Source: Limnoperna fortunei (taxonomy: Eukaryota > Mollusca > Bivalvia > Mytilida > Modiolidae). From it: a stretch of DNA of 64,000 bases. Under the pieces are notes generated by a model that did not search any database, had not been told where the DNA came from, and saw only the letters and a list, made by a program, of their open reading frames with translations. Of the stretch, positions 1 to 12,000 are shown in pieces (positions within the stretch are counted from its first letter, which is position 1; the number at the start of each line of letters is the position of its first letter). Made by a program: the position numbers and the translations under genes. Location: the NCBI GenBank assembly GCA_944474755.1, contig OX104115.1, forward strand, positions 36,715,080 through 36,779,079, written 5' to 3'.

Positions 1-931
1 AAGCAGGGTCGTCAGTTCTACGATGGCTCGTATAACATGCATGGAAAAATAGCTCACCGCAGAAATCAAGAGTTACGAGCATGCCTTGAAGATCTCCAAC
101 CGTTTGGATAATCCCCATTGCCAAGGGTTGGTGTTCCGTGGGCAGTCTACTGGTGACCAGAGGTACCATAAGGTTTGCCCTGATTGGTGTGGGTGTTGTG
201 GCATCCATTCACATTAGGTACCAAGCCCGCCAATATGCCATCGCTATCGTAGACCTGTCCTTGATTTCACGCCGCGTCGTCCAGAAGAAAAAAAAGGCAT
301 CGCGACACTGTGCGATAAGTGGAATCCTACATGTCCCAGTTGGCAGGTGAGGACTGTGCTCCTGCAATCTGTCTGAAGTACTACTACTATGAAAAAGATC
401 AGCTACGTCAACCTTCTACCCCATTAAGTGAAGAATGGAATGCCAATGCGCCGTAGGGAGCTTCTACCAATCGCAGCCACGTCTAGCTTCCCGCCCATTT
501 CCGAGCCCTCCAGATCAAAGTGCTAAGTGACAAAAAAAAATTTCCCAATCCGTTTTGGGGTGGGGAAGTTTGTGTTTCTACCCCACGAAATTTTTGTTGC
601 AATCTCATTTCCTCTTCAGATCGTATCAGAGGTACTATGGCTGGACTTCTTACTCATCTTGAATCCCATGCTCCGATCGAAAGCTCCTTGCAAGGGATCC
701 TTCTCTTTGTTTAGCGTGGGGCAAGCCCAGACTTTGGAAGTCTCTCCTTGTCTGTCTTTAATGGTGAGGATTTTGCATTTTCCAAACTTTTCATCCACTT
801 AAACCACCTCAAAGACCATACACTAATATACAGATAAATCATGTTCTGGAGGGGAAATTCTCCCAAATAACTCTCCCAGACTTGATTAATCTGTGTAATT
901 ACACTGAACATCATGATTTTAAAGAGCGGTG
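1..931. other. Unclassified stretch with frame-broken coding-like segments
   Basis: The first ~500 bases are less AT-rich than the rest of the window and contain short protein-like stretches. One runs from the window edge (plus strand, frame 3) to a stop near 111, with GRQFYDGSYNMHGKIAHR near its start. A second, near 315-455 in another frame, includes the run YYYYEKDQLRQPSTPLSEEW. Stops and frame changes separate them. I do not recognise the family. It could be a decayed mobile-element ORF or the broken end of a host gene entering from the left. From about 520 onward I see nothing clear. Confidence 0.25.
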
Positions 932-2010
932 ATAGTAGACCACGTGTGTGCTGTTTACTGGCTCTTTACTATCAGAATGTTTCAGGTTTTCAAAATCGAT
1001 TATAGTCTAGTCTTAATCACCCAGACCGATATATAATTGCGTCTATCAATAAGTGGAGACAAAGCAATCATTGTATTTAAGGGGCATATTTTTAGACCAT
1101 GAAAATCATGAACACATATCTAATTTTAAAAATCACAGTAAGATCCTCACTTGATTGTACATAACAATAGTTAATTATATACCGTCAAGTTTGACGACGT
1201 ACACGAAGTGAGCCAGCAACCCACTAGGTTTTTTCCTAAGGAGGAGAGCCAAAAGCTCCAAATGAAAGTCATTTTATTATTTCATTTTTTAATGACGCAA
1301 ATTAAAACAAGTACATGTATAAACATATAAAATATACAATTGGCCAAAAGTTAGAGACCACCAAGTTTTGCTTCAAATAAATAAAAAAAATAATTGTTTC
1401 TGGTTCTTTGTACATATGTTATCAACATAGTTCAAATGACCTACTAATAATAAAGCTCCATACAAAAAGAAAAGAGATGGTCTGTAAAATGAGCCATAGC
1501 CATGTATACATTGCAGCGTCATACCTGGAGTTGGTGGATCAAAGCAATAGGGGTTACTAGGTTCTTGCAAAATTTTTTGCTTAAAAATCTATATTCCTAG
1601 ATTTCACATGTATCCGTAGACAGGAATACCATGCCCATATGTACAACTTGGACCAAACACAATTTGAACCTTAAAGAACCATGGCAACTGAGTTACCGAA
1701 GGGACCAAACTCTATAAACTGAAACGCAAAATGATGACATTCAAAGTAGACATAAATATATTTTGACCAAAAAATAAATGGTGGCAACCCACTACTTATA
1801 ACAAAAAAATGACAATGACAAATGCATATACTAAAGAAGCCAACTGCTGACCTTCAACAATATGTATGAGGAGAAAACATAAACTGATTAATTATATAAT
1901 TAAATAAAACTTTGAAACTTGAGTTATATAAATCCTTTCATCTTTGATCAAATGTAATTGATAAAGTAATATTTTATAAAAATATTAAAATGTAAACTTT
2001 GGTTTAAATT
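932..2010 (+). repeat. Dispersed repeat, copy A, interrupted
   Basis: Positions ~932-1180 resemble ~2585-2800. Shared blocks include a cytosine/adenine-rich CACCCAGAC stretch, AATTGCGTCT, an imperfect GTGGGGACA-like block, CCATGAAAA and TTGTRCATAACA. The end of the same repeat reappears at ~1950-2008 (AATTGATAAAGTA...AACTTTGG). Copy A therefore seems split by ~770 bases of unrelated AT-rich DNA (about 1180-1950). It matters because its terminal part shows the pre-insertion state of the site into which the CACTA element at 2857 inserted. Confidence 0.5.
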
Positions 2011-2584
2011 TTTAAACAATTCTTGATATGGACTGAGGTAATTTTTTAAGCAATACAAATATCATCCAATTAAAACCTTTTGCAAATTTTCGGAGTAATG
2101 ATAACGAGTTCAATATAAAGATGGAAGGAAAACACAATTGATGAGACCTCTTTGTTTATTATATTATAAAGTCAATTAAAAAAAAAAATTCCACTTCGTT
2201 TTTGGAATGCCATTTAGTGGCTGTATGTTCCATGCCACTTCCAAAATATATCCAAAATTTAGAAAAAATGACCACACCTAACTCTTTTTTACAGCTCTGG
2301 AAGCATCCCAATCTTCTGAATGAAGTCCGAGAGACTCTGAAAACAGGAAATTTGCATTTGTTCTTCTAGACCAAATAACTCGTAATCCATCATATTTTAT
2401 CAGATGTTTTTGTCCAAAGATCGTTCTTTCCAATAAGCCAAAAAAAAGTAGCACCAAAACAAGAAAAAAGACCAAAACTAAATTACAAAGAAACATCCTA
2501 CTTCATTCCGAACTATATTGGACAACGAGTTGCAAAGTTTATTTATTGTGTTGTCGTACCAGATGAATCCAGAGGCACAAATGT

Positions 2585-2856
2585 AATAAGAGCGTCTGAA
2601 TGATCGAAAATAATTATAGTCTCGATCACCCAGACGCATGCGGTAGTTAATTGCGTCTGCCATCACCTTAATGTAATTTCGCTATCAAAAAGTGGGGACA
2701 TCAGCTCTATTTTTAAAACAGGTAAACCATGAAAACCTGTCTATACTTATAAAAGGACGTCATAGTAAGATTCTTTTTAGATTGTGCATAACAGTAATAT
2801 TTGTTAAATTAATTGATAAAGTAGTCTTTTATACAAAATATTGAAATGTGAACTTT
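2585..2856 (+). repeat. Dispersed repeat, copy B, left flank of CACTA
   Basis: This second, diverged copy of the 932-2010 repeat stops abruptly at the CACTA terminus with ...GTGAACTTT. The equivalent place in copy A reads GTAAACTTTGG (~2000-2010). The sequence after the right end of the CACTA element begins TTTGG, so the repeat was cut by the insertion. Confidence 0.55.
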
Positions 2857-3511
2857 CACTACAAAACAGGAAAAGTCTGAAAAGGTTACTTTTTGTACTG
2901 ACTTGTACTGAATTTTACTCAACCGGTCTGACTTGGTCTTAATTTTACTGAACTGTACTTGACCTTAGTCTCGACATTACTCAAAAGGTCTGAATTTATA
3001 CTCGACCAAGTCTAGACTAGTCTTGACCTGTCTGAAAAGTCTGAACAAGTCTCGACCTGATCTCGACCCCTTCTGAATCAGTCTTTACCTTTCTGAAAAG
3101 TCTGAACAAGTCTCGACCTGATCTCGACCCAGTCTAAATGAGTCTTGACCAGTCTGAAAGGTCTGAACAAGTCTCAATCCAGTCTGAATCAGTTTCCACC
3201 TGTCTGAAAAGTCTGAACAAGTCTTAACTGGTTCTTGACCCGGTCTGACTCAGTCTTGACCAATCTGAAAAGACTGAATCAGTCTGGACCTGATCTGGAC
3301 TAGTCTGAATCAGTCTCGACCAATCTGAAAAGACTGAATTAGCCTGGACCTGTTCTCGACTAGTTTTGTTTTTGTCTGAAATAGTCTCGACCTCCTTAAA
3401 CAGCTGAATAAGCCTTGACTAATCTGAATAGATTGAATGAGTCACAATATTTTTTTATTTAGTCTCAACCAACCTTACCAGACAGTCTTAACCCAGTCCC
3501 ATCTTGTCTGT
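2857..3511 (+). repeat. CACTA left TIR with iterated subterminal motifs
   Basis: The outer ~100 bases are built from short GTACTGA/TTTTACTGA-like units. Inward it becomes a dense array of AGTCTGAA, AGTCTCGACC and CAGTCTTGACC units, roughly every 10-15 bases and grouped in ~60-bp higher-order units. The array fades into diverged copies near 3400-3511. It is the reverse complement of 15957-16646. The inference is that the units are multiple binding sites for an element-encoded protein, as in plant En/Spm. Confidence 0.9.
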
Positions 3512-4042
3512 ACAAATTACATTTAAAAAATTTTTTGTAATCATAAAATATGCATTCAGTAAATGCCAAAACAGTAATAACAATTTATTTAACAAAAAAC
3601 ACAATATTAAATACATAAAGTAATAGCACAATCTAGAAACACATGATGTTTAAATTGCCATTAATATTGCTACTTTGTTTACTTTATATTACATTTTATA
3701 ATATAAAGTTATATTATATATAATAAACATAATAATATATATTTATATAATAAACATGCTAATCACTGTGTTAAGAGGATATGTTAAGCCTTTAATGCAA
3801 AATAAGCATAAGTTTTAAGTCTGATTCAATAAAACTAAAACACAAGCTAAGTAGAACTTTTCTTCAAATATCAATAACATTTATTGAGTAAACCAAGCAG
3901 TAAAATCAACACTTTAACATTAACGAAAAACGGTTACATATACTAAGACAATACAACAAAAATAAGATTAAATCAAATATAGAAATGAAACTTAAAACTT
4001 AAAGTCTACATAAATCTGCAATAACATTACTACAGGTACAAG
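3512..4042. other. AT-rich 3' flank of transposase gene
   Basis: Non-coding DNA between the left TIR and the transposase stop codon. It contains very AT-rich runs (3690-3755) and TTTATT motifs on the plus strand (for example near 3583 and 3890), which are AATAAA polyadenylation signals on the transposase strand. No ORF of note. Confidence 0.5.
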
Positions 4043-7000
4043 TCAAACATTCAAAAACCAACATTTTTCATCTTCTGATGCAGTAACTAGAGGATTACTT
4101 AGATCGTCAAAGTAGCACAGTTGTGACGAAACAGTCCTGTCTTCTGTATACCAGAAATCCCCACTTGTGATTGGATCAGGAAAAATATCCAACACAGCCC
4201 ATGTAAACACATTACCCAGGTGTACATGTTTGTATATCTTGTTGATTTTACCAAACACAATTGTTGATTCTTGATTTAAACAAACCATGCTGTCACAGGA
4301 ACGTGATGATGACATCTGATGTTTAACAGTTGAAAAAAAAATGGTTTTTTTTGTTGTAGCGTCTATTCTATAAGTTGTGTTTACACTCTGCACCATTGGG
4401 TCTATTTCATACATTTCTATTGGCTGACTTAAAACCTTACAGTACTTTTTGTTGATAATGTTTAACTCATGCGATGTCAACATGACTTGTTTTTTGCATA
4501 CTTTTGCATTCATTTCTGGTGCTGTCTGATTTGCCTGTAGTTTGTCCTGTATTTTGTCGGCTATTTTGTAGAGAGAAGTTGTTTTGTTAAAGTCTGAATT
4601 AACTGCACCACTCAACAAATTGAAAGCACTCCAGTCATAAATCTGAAAAACAATGGATACAAAATTATTTTTCAGAAGTTTCATTTCAAAACACACTTTA
4701 TATAATTAATCCTTATTACTATTTAAGGGGGCCTCAGTGGCTGAGTGGTTAAGGTAGTTCATCTACTATTGATCACGTGGTCTGTCAACACTTAGGTTGA
4801 GTTCGAGTCTCACTACAGGCATGGTGTACTCGGATACAATCTTAATTGACAAGTGTTGCTGAAAGTGGCGTTAAGCATCATGCAAACAAAAAAAATTATT
4901 TCTTTTTACAATAATCCCAGGAAAAACACAACTAAAATAAAAGTAAAAATTTACATACACAATATGTCTGCATGACTGTTGATTCTTCATGTCCATGTTG
5001 TAAAATCTGTCGTGTTATCCAGCTGTTGGCACGTTCCAACGGATACAACCATCGGTCATATAAAGGGCCAAAGTCCATAAAGCCTTCTGGGATATGGTGC
5101 AGCAAATGTGTAGTCAAATTCTGAAACATATCACAAACTAATTGTACCAATTAAATTAAACACAAATCTTAAGATTCAATTATCTAAGGACCATATTTCA
5201 CTCTAGAATATAGCTGAAACAATTTAAAATCAGTCCACAAATCGAATGTATTGTTGTTTGACTAGCTGAAAGGTAACATAATCCTTTTTTCTTCTCATAC
5301 CTTTAAAATATGATCAAATGTACTAGTGTGTATTTTTTTAAAGTAAACAAAGAAATCTAAGGGCACGTGTTCTAACATAACTGTACACAAATATAGAACA
5401 TTGGCTGAATCTTTCATCTTTAGTCAATTCTAGTAAATAAACCTCCAGTCATATGAAACCCAAAAAAAGGGGTTACCTCCCATTTACATCACATTATTAA
5501 TATTGCATTCAGCAGACAACCTTATTAGGGTTACCTCCAATTTACATGTCACTATTATTGATAATTTACCTGTAGGGACAAAGGAAAGTCTCTTTCTAAC
5601 AAGGTCACTGCTAAATGCGTATCTGTAATTAGCTGTGTAATTTCTCCTTGTGTGTATGTTGGTTGCACAAGTCGTCTTATTACATTGAACAGAAAGAAAA
5701 GTGTCTCTTCTTGTTGCCCGCCCAGCAAGCCTCTTAGACACCATGCAGCAGCCTTTTGAGTAACAAACTGAAAGAACCATGTAACACAAATTATTGTCCA
5801 GTGTTTTAAAATATTTTACTTGTTGTTTCCTTGTTTATGCAAGATGGATATTAGGAATTTAGTTATAATGTCTAATATTGTTAGTTATGTGCATTTAACA
5901 ATGTGCAATCTTATTTACCTCAATTTATAGAGTATATTAAATTCTTCACAGTAAACTTAGTAACAGAATTGCTTTCATCTGACTTTGAATTTGTAAGGTT
6001 TTCCTTTATTGATAATTATGTATGTAAATTTAATGGACATAATTACCTCCCTTGTTTTATTGGACAGAATTACCTCCCTTGTTCAAAATTTAATATGTAT
6101 TATTTTGCCTGTAGCTTATACCTTTTACATAAAACTTGTAAACCATTAATAAATGGTTATGAAGTTTGAGTCAAGTAATTTTTTCAAATTTTATGGATGT
6201 TTTGTAATAAATAATAAAAGATATATAAATTAATTTTACCATAAATCTGATATCTGTTTAAAAATTTCTGAAAAAAAATCATAAGCTGTAATGAATCCCT
6301 TACTTATTTAAAATAATTACCTGCTGTTTCCCATGCATGGTTCGAAGTGTCCACTGCCTGGAGAAATGATCAGCTGGTGTATAATCAAATCCTCTAGGGT
6401 ATTTTACAGATTTGGCTCTGCAATCTGCAATATTAAGCTTCTGTTTGTTAAGCAACCATGGTGCTTCTGGCAAGACGGTTGACTCTAATTTATCTGAACT
6501 AGTATTATTTGTAGGTATACCATGCAGGTGGTCATTTGGTTGACTCTTCTTTTGCTTTTTTGGTGGTCTTTCAATTACATCACTATCAGCATTTCTCTTT
6601 GAACCAGCTTGAATCCAAGTGTTCTCGAACCTATTGTGCTGTCTTTCACAGTTTCTTACTTTTGCTCCATCTGATTTTCCACTGATCAGATCTAAAATGT
6701 TGCCAATAACATCAGATATAGTGTGCATTCCATCAGTTTGCATTTGGGTAGCTCTATCAAAGTATGGCAGCGAATGAAATGGATGCATTCCTTTAAAACC
6801 AGTTTCCTTTTGTAAAATGGACTTCTGGTTGTTATTCTTTTTTTCGTCGAATGCCTTCCGAATCTTCATTTCTTCGTCTCTGGAATATGCATCTGGCTGT
6901 GACTCCATTTCAACTTGTTTTATTGCAAAAGATTGACAGTCCTGTCGAAGTGGCGAGTCTTTTGGTAGAAACTGTCTGTTGGAAAGGTGAATCACTTTTG

Positions 7001-8129
7001 AAAGTGTATTGCAGCGCACACCAACCTCTTTGCAATATAGGCAAGATCTTAATGCAGCTTGTCCAGAACAATGAAGTAACTTGGAAAAAGCTGGTATATC
7101 ACAAAGATACTGCAGAAGAGCAATCTTTACATCTACGGGTGAGTTCTTATAAGAATCATACAACTTGCATTCCATATTGCATAATAACTCCTCCACAAGA
7201 ATTCTCACATATGGATCCAATATTTTTGGTTCCTTCCGACCATAACCAGGTACAATTCCTACGAGCATCATTGGGCCTAACAGATAGCGTATCTCCTGGG
7301 GAAGAGTGATCCATGTCAAAATAATTGGCCACATTGACTTCTGTGCTGAACTATTCTTATTAGGATTGACTCCATCTGTAAAAAGTGCCAGGGGCACACA
7401 GTTTTCTTCATTCTGGTCTTTAAATACACCACTGGTTAAATGTTTTTTGAAAATATTTCCATCTTTGTAGTTGCTTAATTTACCATTAGTACATAATTTA
7501 TTTGCATGCAGAATTTTCGCCAAGTTCTTTGTTCCAAACCACCGTGCAATTCTAGGCAGAACAGGCATGTAGTGAAATGTCTTTCGACAACGATTACTAT
7601 TATTATATGAAAGGTTCTCATGACAAATGTTGCATTGATAGACATCGGCATCAATAGGAAAAATTTGGCAATCATTGATGCAGCATTTATAACGTTGGAT
7701 TGGAATCAGTAATGGTTGTATAATATTTACAGCTTCCTTGTAAGTTGATGGAAGAATATTAGGTTGTGGTAGAGATCGCTTCTCAAGTTGCAAACACTGT
7801 GTTAACGCTGCCTTCGAAAATCCATTATTTGTTGCAAAAATTAACATGTGATGAGAAATTGCATCTAATAATGTTCTTGAAGTACCTTGGTGTAGTGGTA
7901 GCTGAAATTGTTCTTTTTCACGAATTTTTTCAGGAAAAGAGTATTCGGTGTATTGTGGCTTCTCCAATACCTCTTCAATTTTTCTTGACTTAATAAGAGT
8001 GTTGTGGCACTTCTTAGAATGTTTGTAAAACGTTGCTTTTGAAACAAGTTTACCATTGCATTTGCTGCATGTACATTGTCTCTTTTCGTTTGACTCCATT
8101 TCAACTAATTGATCCTTGCATGATATCAC
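4043..8129 (-). CDS. CACTA transposase, tnp2 family, four exons
   Basis: Probable DDE-type transposase that cuts the CACTA ends. Minus-strand exons are 8129-6321, 5767-5570, 5120-4959 and 4642-4043. Every junction is GT...AG and every exon is a whole number of codons (603+66+54+199), giving ~922 aa. Exon 1 begins at a GTG codon directly after a possible acceptor, so the start may be the ATG of MESNEK (residue 11) or lie in an upstream exon. Seen: a C-x2-C...H-x4-C-H finger (19-42); a Cys cluster followed by the tnp2-like KTFHYMPVLPRIARWFG (148-199); the tnp2 signatures LALFTDGVNPNKNS (D252) and TDGMHTISDVIGN (D466); a basic PPKKQKK run near 528. Exons 3-4 contain the DUF4218-like segment GPLYDRWLYPLERANSWI and a C-terminal FGKINKIYKH block typical of tnp2 proteins. 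No internal stop or frameshift was seen. Family assignment rests on motif recognition, not a search. Confidence 0.88.
4727..4895 (+). mobile_element. tRNA-derived SINE inside transposase intron 3
   Basis: Begins GGGGCCTCAGTGGCTGAGTG, followed by a box-A-like TGGCTGAGTGGTTAAGG and a box-B-like GAGTTCGAGTCTC. The 3' tail ends GAAAGTGGCGTTAAGCATCA and an A-rich run. The middle body is deleted compared with the copies at 27480 and 48105. It lies antisense in the intron between transposase exons 3 and 4, so it should not alter the protein. Confidence 0.8.
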
Positions 8130-9069
8130 AACAAACCTGAAAAGAAAATTTCATTATTCAAAAATATGATTATGAATTTTTTTTTTAATTTTCAAGAATA
8201 CTGGCAATTTTTTTTTTCTTATGGGTGGATTTATTTATCTGAATAGAACCGGTCAGTCTAAATACTGCTAAGCCCAGGCTGAGTGCACTTGTGGGTGGTA
8301 GGGCACATCAAAAATTCTGTATGTAGCATATAAACGTAACGAAAGTCACAGTTTTGATAGGAAAAAGTCACAGGAAAAAAAGCACAAGAAAAAAAGTAGC
8401 AGGAAAAAAAGTCACAATTAAAAGTTGTCTTGGTCACATATGTTGTCAAAATATGAAAATATTGTTATGTTTATTTTAATTTAGTTATGCCTTTAAGGAG
8501 TGTTATAATAATTTAGTTTTATATATTTTAATGAGACTTTGGAAAGAACATTCTAAAGATTGTTTTGTTTGATAATATAATTTTATTATTATGTTGTCTA
8601 CTGACAATTTTAGTTGTTTAATATGGAGAATCGAGAAATACAACATAGGTTTTTGCACAAAATTTATGTATAACATTAAACAGTTGAGATGAACTTTAAT
8701 TTTTTCACATGAGTAATATAAAAATTGCATTGAAAAATACTTTGTTTATTAAGTTCTTTTAAAGTTATTTCTTGAAAAGCAGATGTATGGCTTCGATGGC
8801 TTGTCAAAATTAAAATATAAATACCAGAGAATTTTTAAAACAATACACTGTATGTTATAATGTTGTCATTATGAATGGTTTGATTGCCATTTGAGGAAGC
8901 CATACAGTTATTAAGTGTCATATAAATTATCACAGAATTATCTTAGTGCTTTGGCTTTCACCTTTGTCTATATACAATTAAGAATAAACAAGCTTGACCA
9001 ATCAGAGTTACAATAGTTTTTTTTAACTAACAAGCTTGACCAATCGGAGTAACAATAGTTTTTTAATTA
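8130..9069. promoter_or_regulatory. Divergent promoter region of the two CACTA genes
   Basis: About 940 bases separate the transposase start (minus) from the partner-gene start (plus), so both genes probably fire outward from here. Near the plus-strand gene there are two ~43-bp direct repeats (~8985-9067), each with an ACAAGCTTGACCAATC core, that is, two CCAAT boxes. A possible splice acceptor (TTTTCAG on the minus strand at ~8138) means the transposase could have an upstream non-coding or coding exon here. The rest is AT-rich, with a short run of AGTCACAGGAAAAAA-like tandem units near 8345-8420. Confidence 0.5.
8985..9067 (+). repeat. Two 43-bp direct repeats with CCAAT boxes
   Basis: Units start AACAAGCTTGACCAATCAGAG and ACAAGCTTGACCAATCGGAG, each ending in ACAATAGTTTTTT. 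They sit immediately upstream of the first ATG (9070) of the partner gene, a likely core-promoter position. Confidence 0.7.
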
Positions 9070-12000
9070 ATGATGTACTTGAAGATATTTAAAGACATCC
9101 TTGCACATAGTTTAGTTATTTTCAAAATGGATTACGACTTTAACAGTTCACCGACATACACAGATTTAAGTAGTAAATTTCAACAACCAAATTCTTCAGA
9201 GCAGTTTACAAGTGTAATGCAGAATTATCACCAACTACCATACCAGACCATGCAGAGAGCAAATCAACAAACATCTTCTGCAACTTTCAGAACTCAGAAC
9301 TCACTACAGCAATACTCGCCAATGTGTAAATTGAACTGTAATTGTTGTACAGCTTTAGTTGTATCTGGCAAAGTATGTTCATGCAATGTGTACAAGATAA
9401 CTGTTTCAACACAGACTGATAATGTTCAACTCAACTTTGAGAAAGAGGAATACTTTAAACCAAAAACCTCAGCATACAAGCTTCTACAGGTAGATATAAA
9501 AACTTTAAATTTGTGTTACAATGCAGAGTTGTCCTTCTAAAAAGTCAGAATTTAGCTCTCTTGTTGTCTGTTGTAATGTATAACAAATTAAAACAAAATT
9601 TCAGTTGTAAAATGCTGCCTAGAAAAGCTTTATAAAGTTTTCATTTATTAGGACCAAAATTGTGTTCTTGTTTTAGTGTAATGATCTGATAATTTTAACA
9701 TGAGCTGAGATAAATCTGTTAACATGAAAGATATGAAAGATCAAAAATGAAAGATAACTCTGCATGCACATTTACAGGGTGAAATTCATTTTTTGCTCAT
9801 ACAGATGTACAATGCCATGTGACATTTATTGATTTATTTATATTAGAATAATTATTTGCCGATGTTAATATAATTCTTGATAGCTTTTTTCTTTATTTAA
9901 GGTAAGCCATCATTAATTAATTTTCATAGCTGACAATTTCTTCATACATTTCCACAGGAACCTTATAAATCAAATGTTATATTAGTTTCAAGTTTACTTT
10001 TTTTCATGTTTCCCTGACTTTCTTTGTCCTTGCTCAAAAATGCAATATTGAAGGAAATGGTAGCGACCCCCCCCCCCCCTTTTTAGCACCTGATCAGATT
10101 AATTGAAGGTGCCTAATAGTAACATCATTTTTAGTAAATACATTTAACTGCATTCTTTTATACTGAGATCACTCTAAATTATGTATAGTTTTCAATTTAA
10201 AGATATTACCAGTTGCATTTAAGCCATGTATAGAAAGCCACATAAGATAACAATAGGCTCTCTATAAAGTTTATTTATTCATGTGAATTCTTTCATCTCC
10301 AAATTTAAATCACTTGCTAGTTAACATGTTGCAATTATCAACAAAAGGTATTTCTAACAGAAGAAATTAATTAAATACACATAATTATTTAACTAATTCA
10401 TATATATTCCCATCTAAATAAGTACACACCAATTATATCTGTAGCATTTATTACTAATTGTATATTTGCTTTTGGTTTATATGTATAACTTGATGGAAAT
10501 GATAATGAATAACAATTAAAATAAATTAAATGAAATTTGTTAAAATAGCCAGTTTTGTTGTATTTGCAAAACTTTAATGATGTTTTGGCAAAATATCTGA
10601 AAAAGCATGTCCATTTCAAAAAGGGTCTGTTATTGAACTAAAATTTTCCCATATGGGTTTATTAGCAATAAAAATGCTGTCAAAAATCTAAAATAAATAA
10701 TGACAGCATAAACAAAAAATATGTTTTCAAGGTTTGTAAGATTAATTATCTACTTAACTTAAGATAACATTGCAATTTGAACAATAAAAATGTCCAGGGT
10801 GGACTATAGTGTTCTATGACTCTTGAGAGTTAACTTCTCCTGAATCCCTAGTAAAATTAATGGTCTATAAACTTCATTCAGCACATTTATAAACTTATAA
10901 GGGTAACAGAGATGTAATTTTAAAGACTCACATTTCAAGAGTTTTTAACATCCAATGCAGACGACCTTTGCGAAGTATCATGAACTAATTAATGACCCAG
11001 TAATCTCTAATGAGCCTTTATTATTTTTTTATGGCAATATTTAAAATAATGTAGGCTATATTTAAAAAAAAAGATTTTTTAAGTAAAAAACAAGAATAAT
11101 TTAATGTTTGCGTATCTTGGTATTGGAAAAGGTTACAGACAAACACAAAATTGGACTCGAGATTATATATTAAAAACAAAACATGAAAGGTCAGGACATA
11201 TTGACGATTTCGAAAGTACTGTTGCATGAGTTTTACTGAAAACGAGGAGTGGGGGGTAAGACATATTGATGTTATATTATTGTTTATTAGATATGCCTTG
11301 TTTATTTGTTAATTTCTTAATTATAACTTGACACTGAACTTTAAGTTAAAAATGAAAAGAACATAAGACCAACATAAACAGTAGAGAAAATGTAGAAATG
11401 AATATCATTATTTTTATTCGAAAATAAGATTTTAAAACCAGGATGTTTTAAATAAAAAAGCAACAGGAATTATAAAGAAAAGTTTATATCTTATTATACT
11501 AAAAGAAAGTCACAATATGTTTTTTTATTTAAAGTTTACTTTAACCATTTCACTGAATCATTTTTGATGTAAAAACTGAAAAACAATACATTTTGTATAT
11601 CCAGGGACATATAATAATATCTTTATACACTGTATGTCTCTGGTATATCAGATCCTAAAAGAATGATATGAAATATATTGAGTATGAAATTTGAAAAAAT
11701 GTAAGTAGGTTAATACAATAATAAAACAATTAATCCAGTTACAGTTAGGTTCTGAAAATATATGTTATTAACATGTTTATGCACATAAATGTTAGCATTG
11801 CAATAGGGTTTTTGCCACATTTTGTTTTATATTTAATGATAACTCATACAAGTGCAAATGATATTCATTGGTACATTATCAAGTTCTGTACAAACTGGCT
11901 TGACAATTTTTTAAGTTAACACAAGATAACACAAGCAGGGACTTGTTCCTGATAAAAGAGAGGTCCATGGTCAAATCTGACCTACACCTACACACTTGAT

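Noticed and set aside
2870..3400. Regularly spaced short repeats resembling a CRISPR array
   Set aside because: Units are 10-15 bases with no unique spacers, lie inside a transposon TIR and have an inverted counterpart at 15957-16646; the genome is eukaryotic.
6851..7309. 152-aa plus-strand ORF
   Set aside because: Exactly antisense to the transposase exon 1, whose product matches tnp2 signatures; a shadow ORF.
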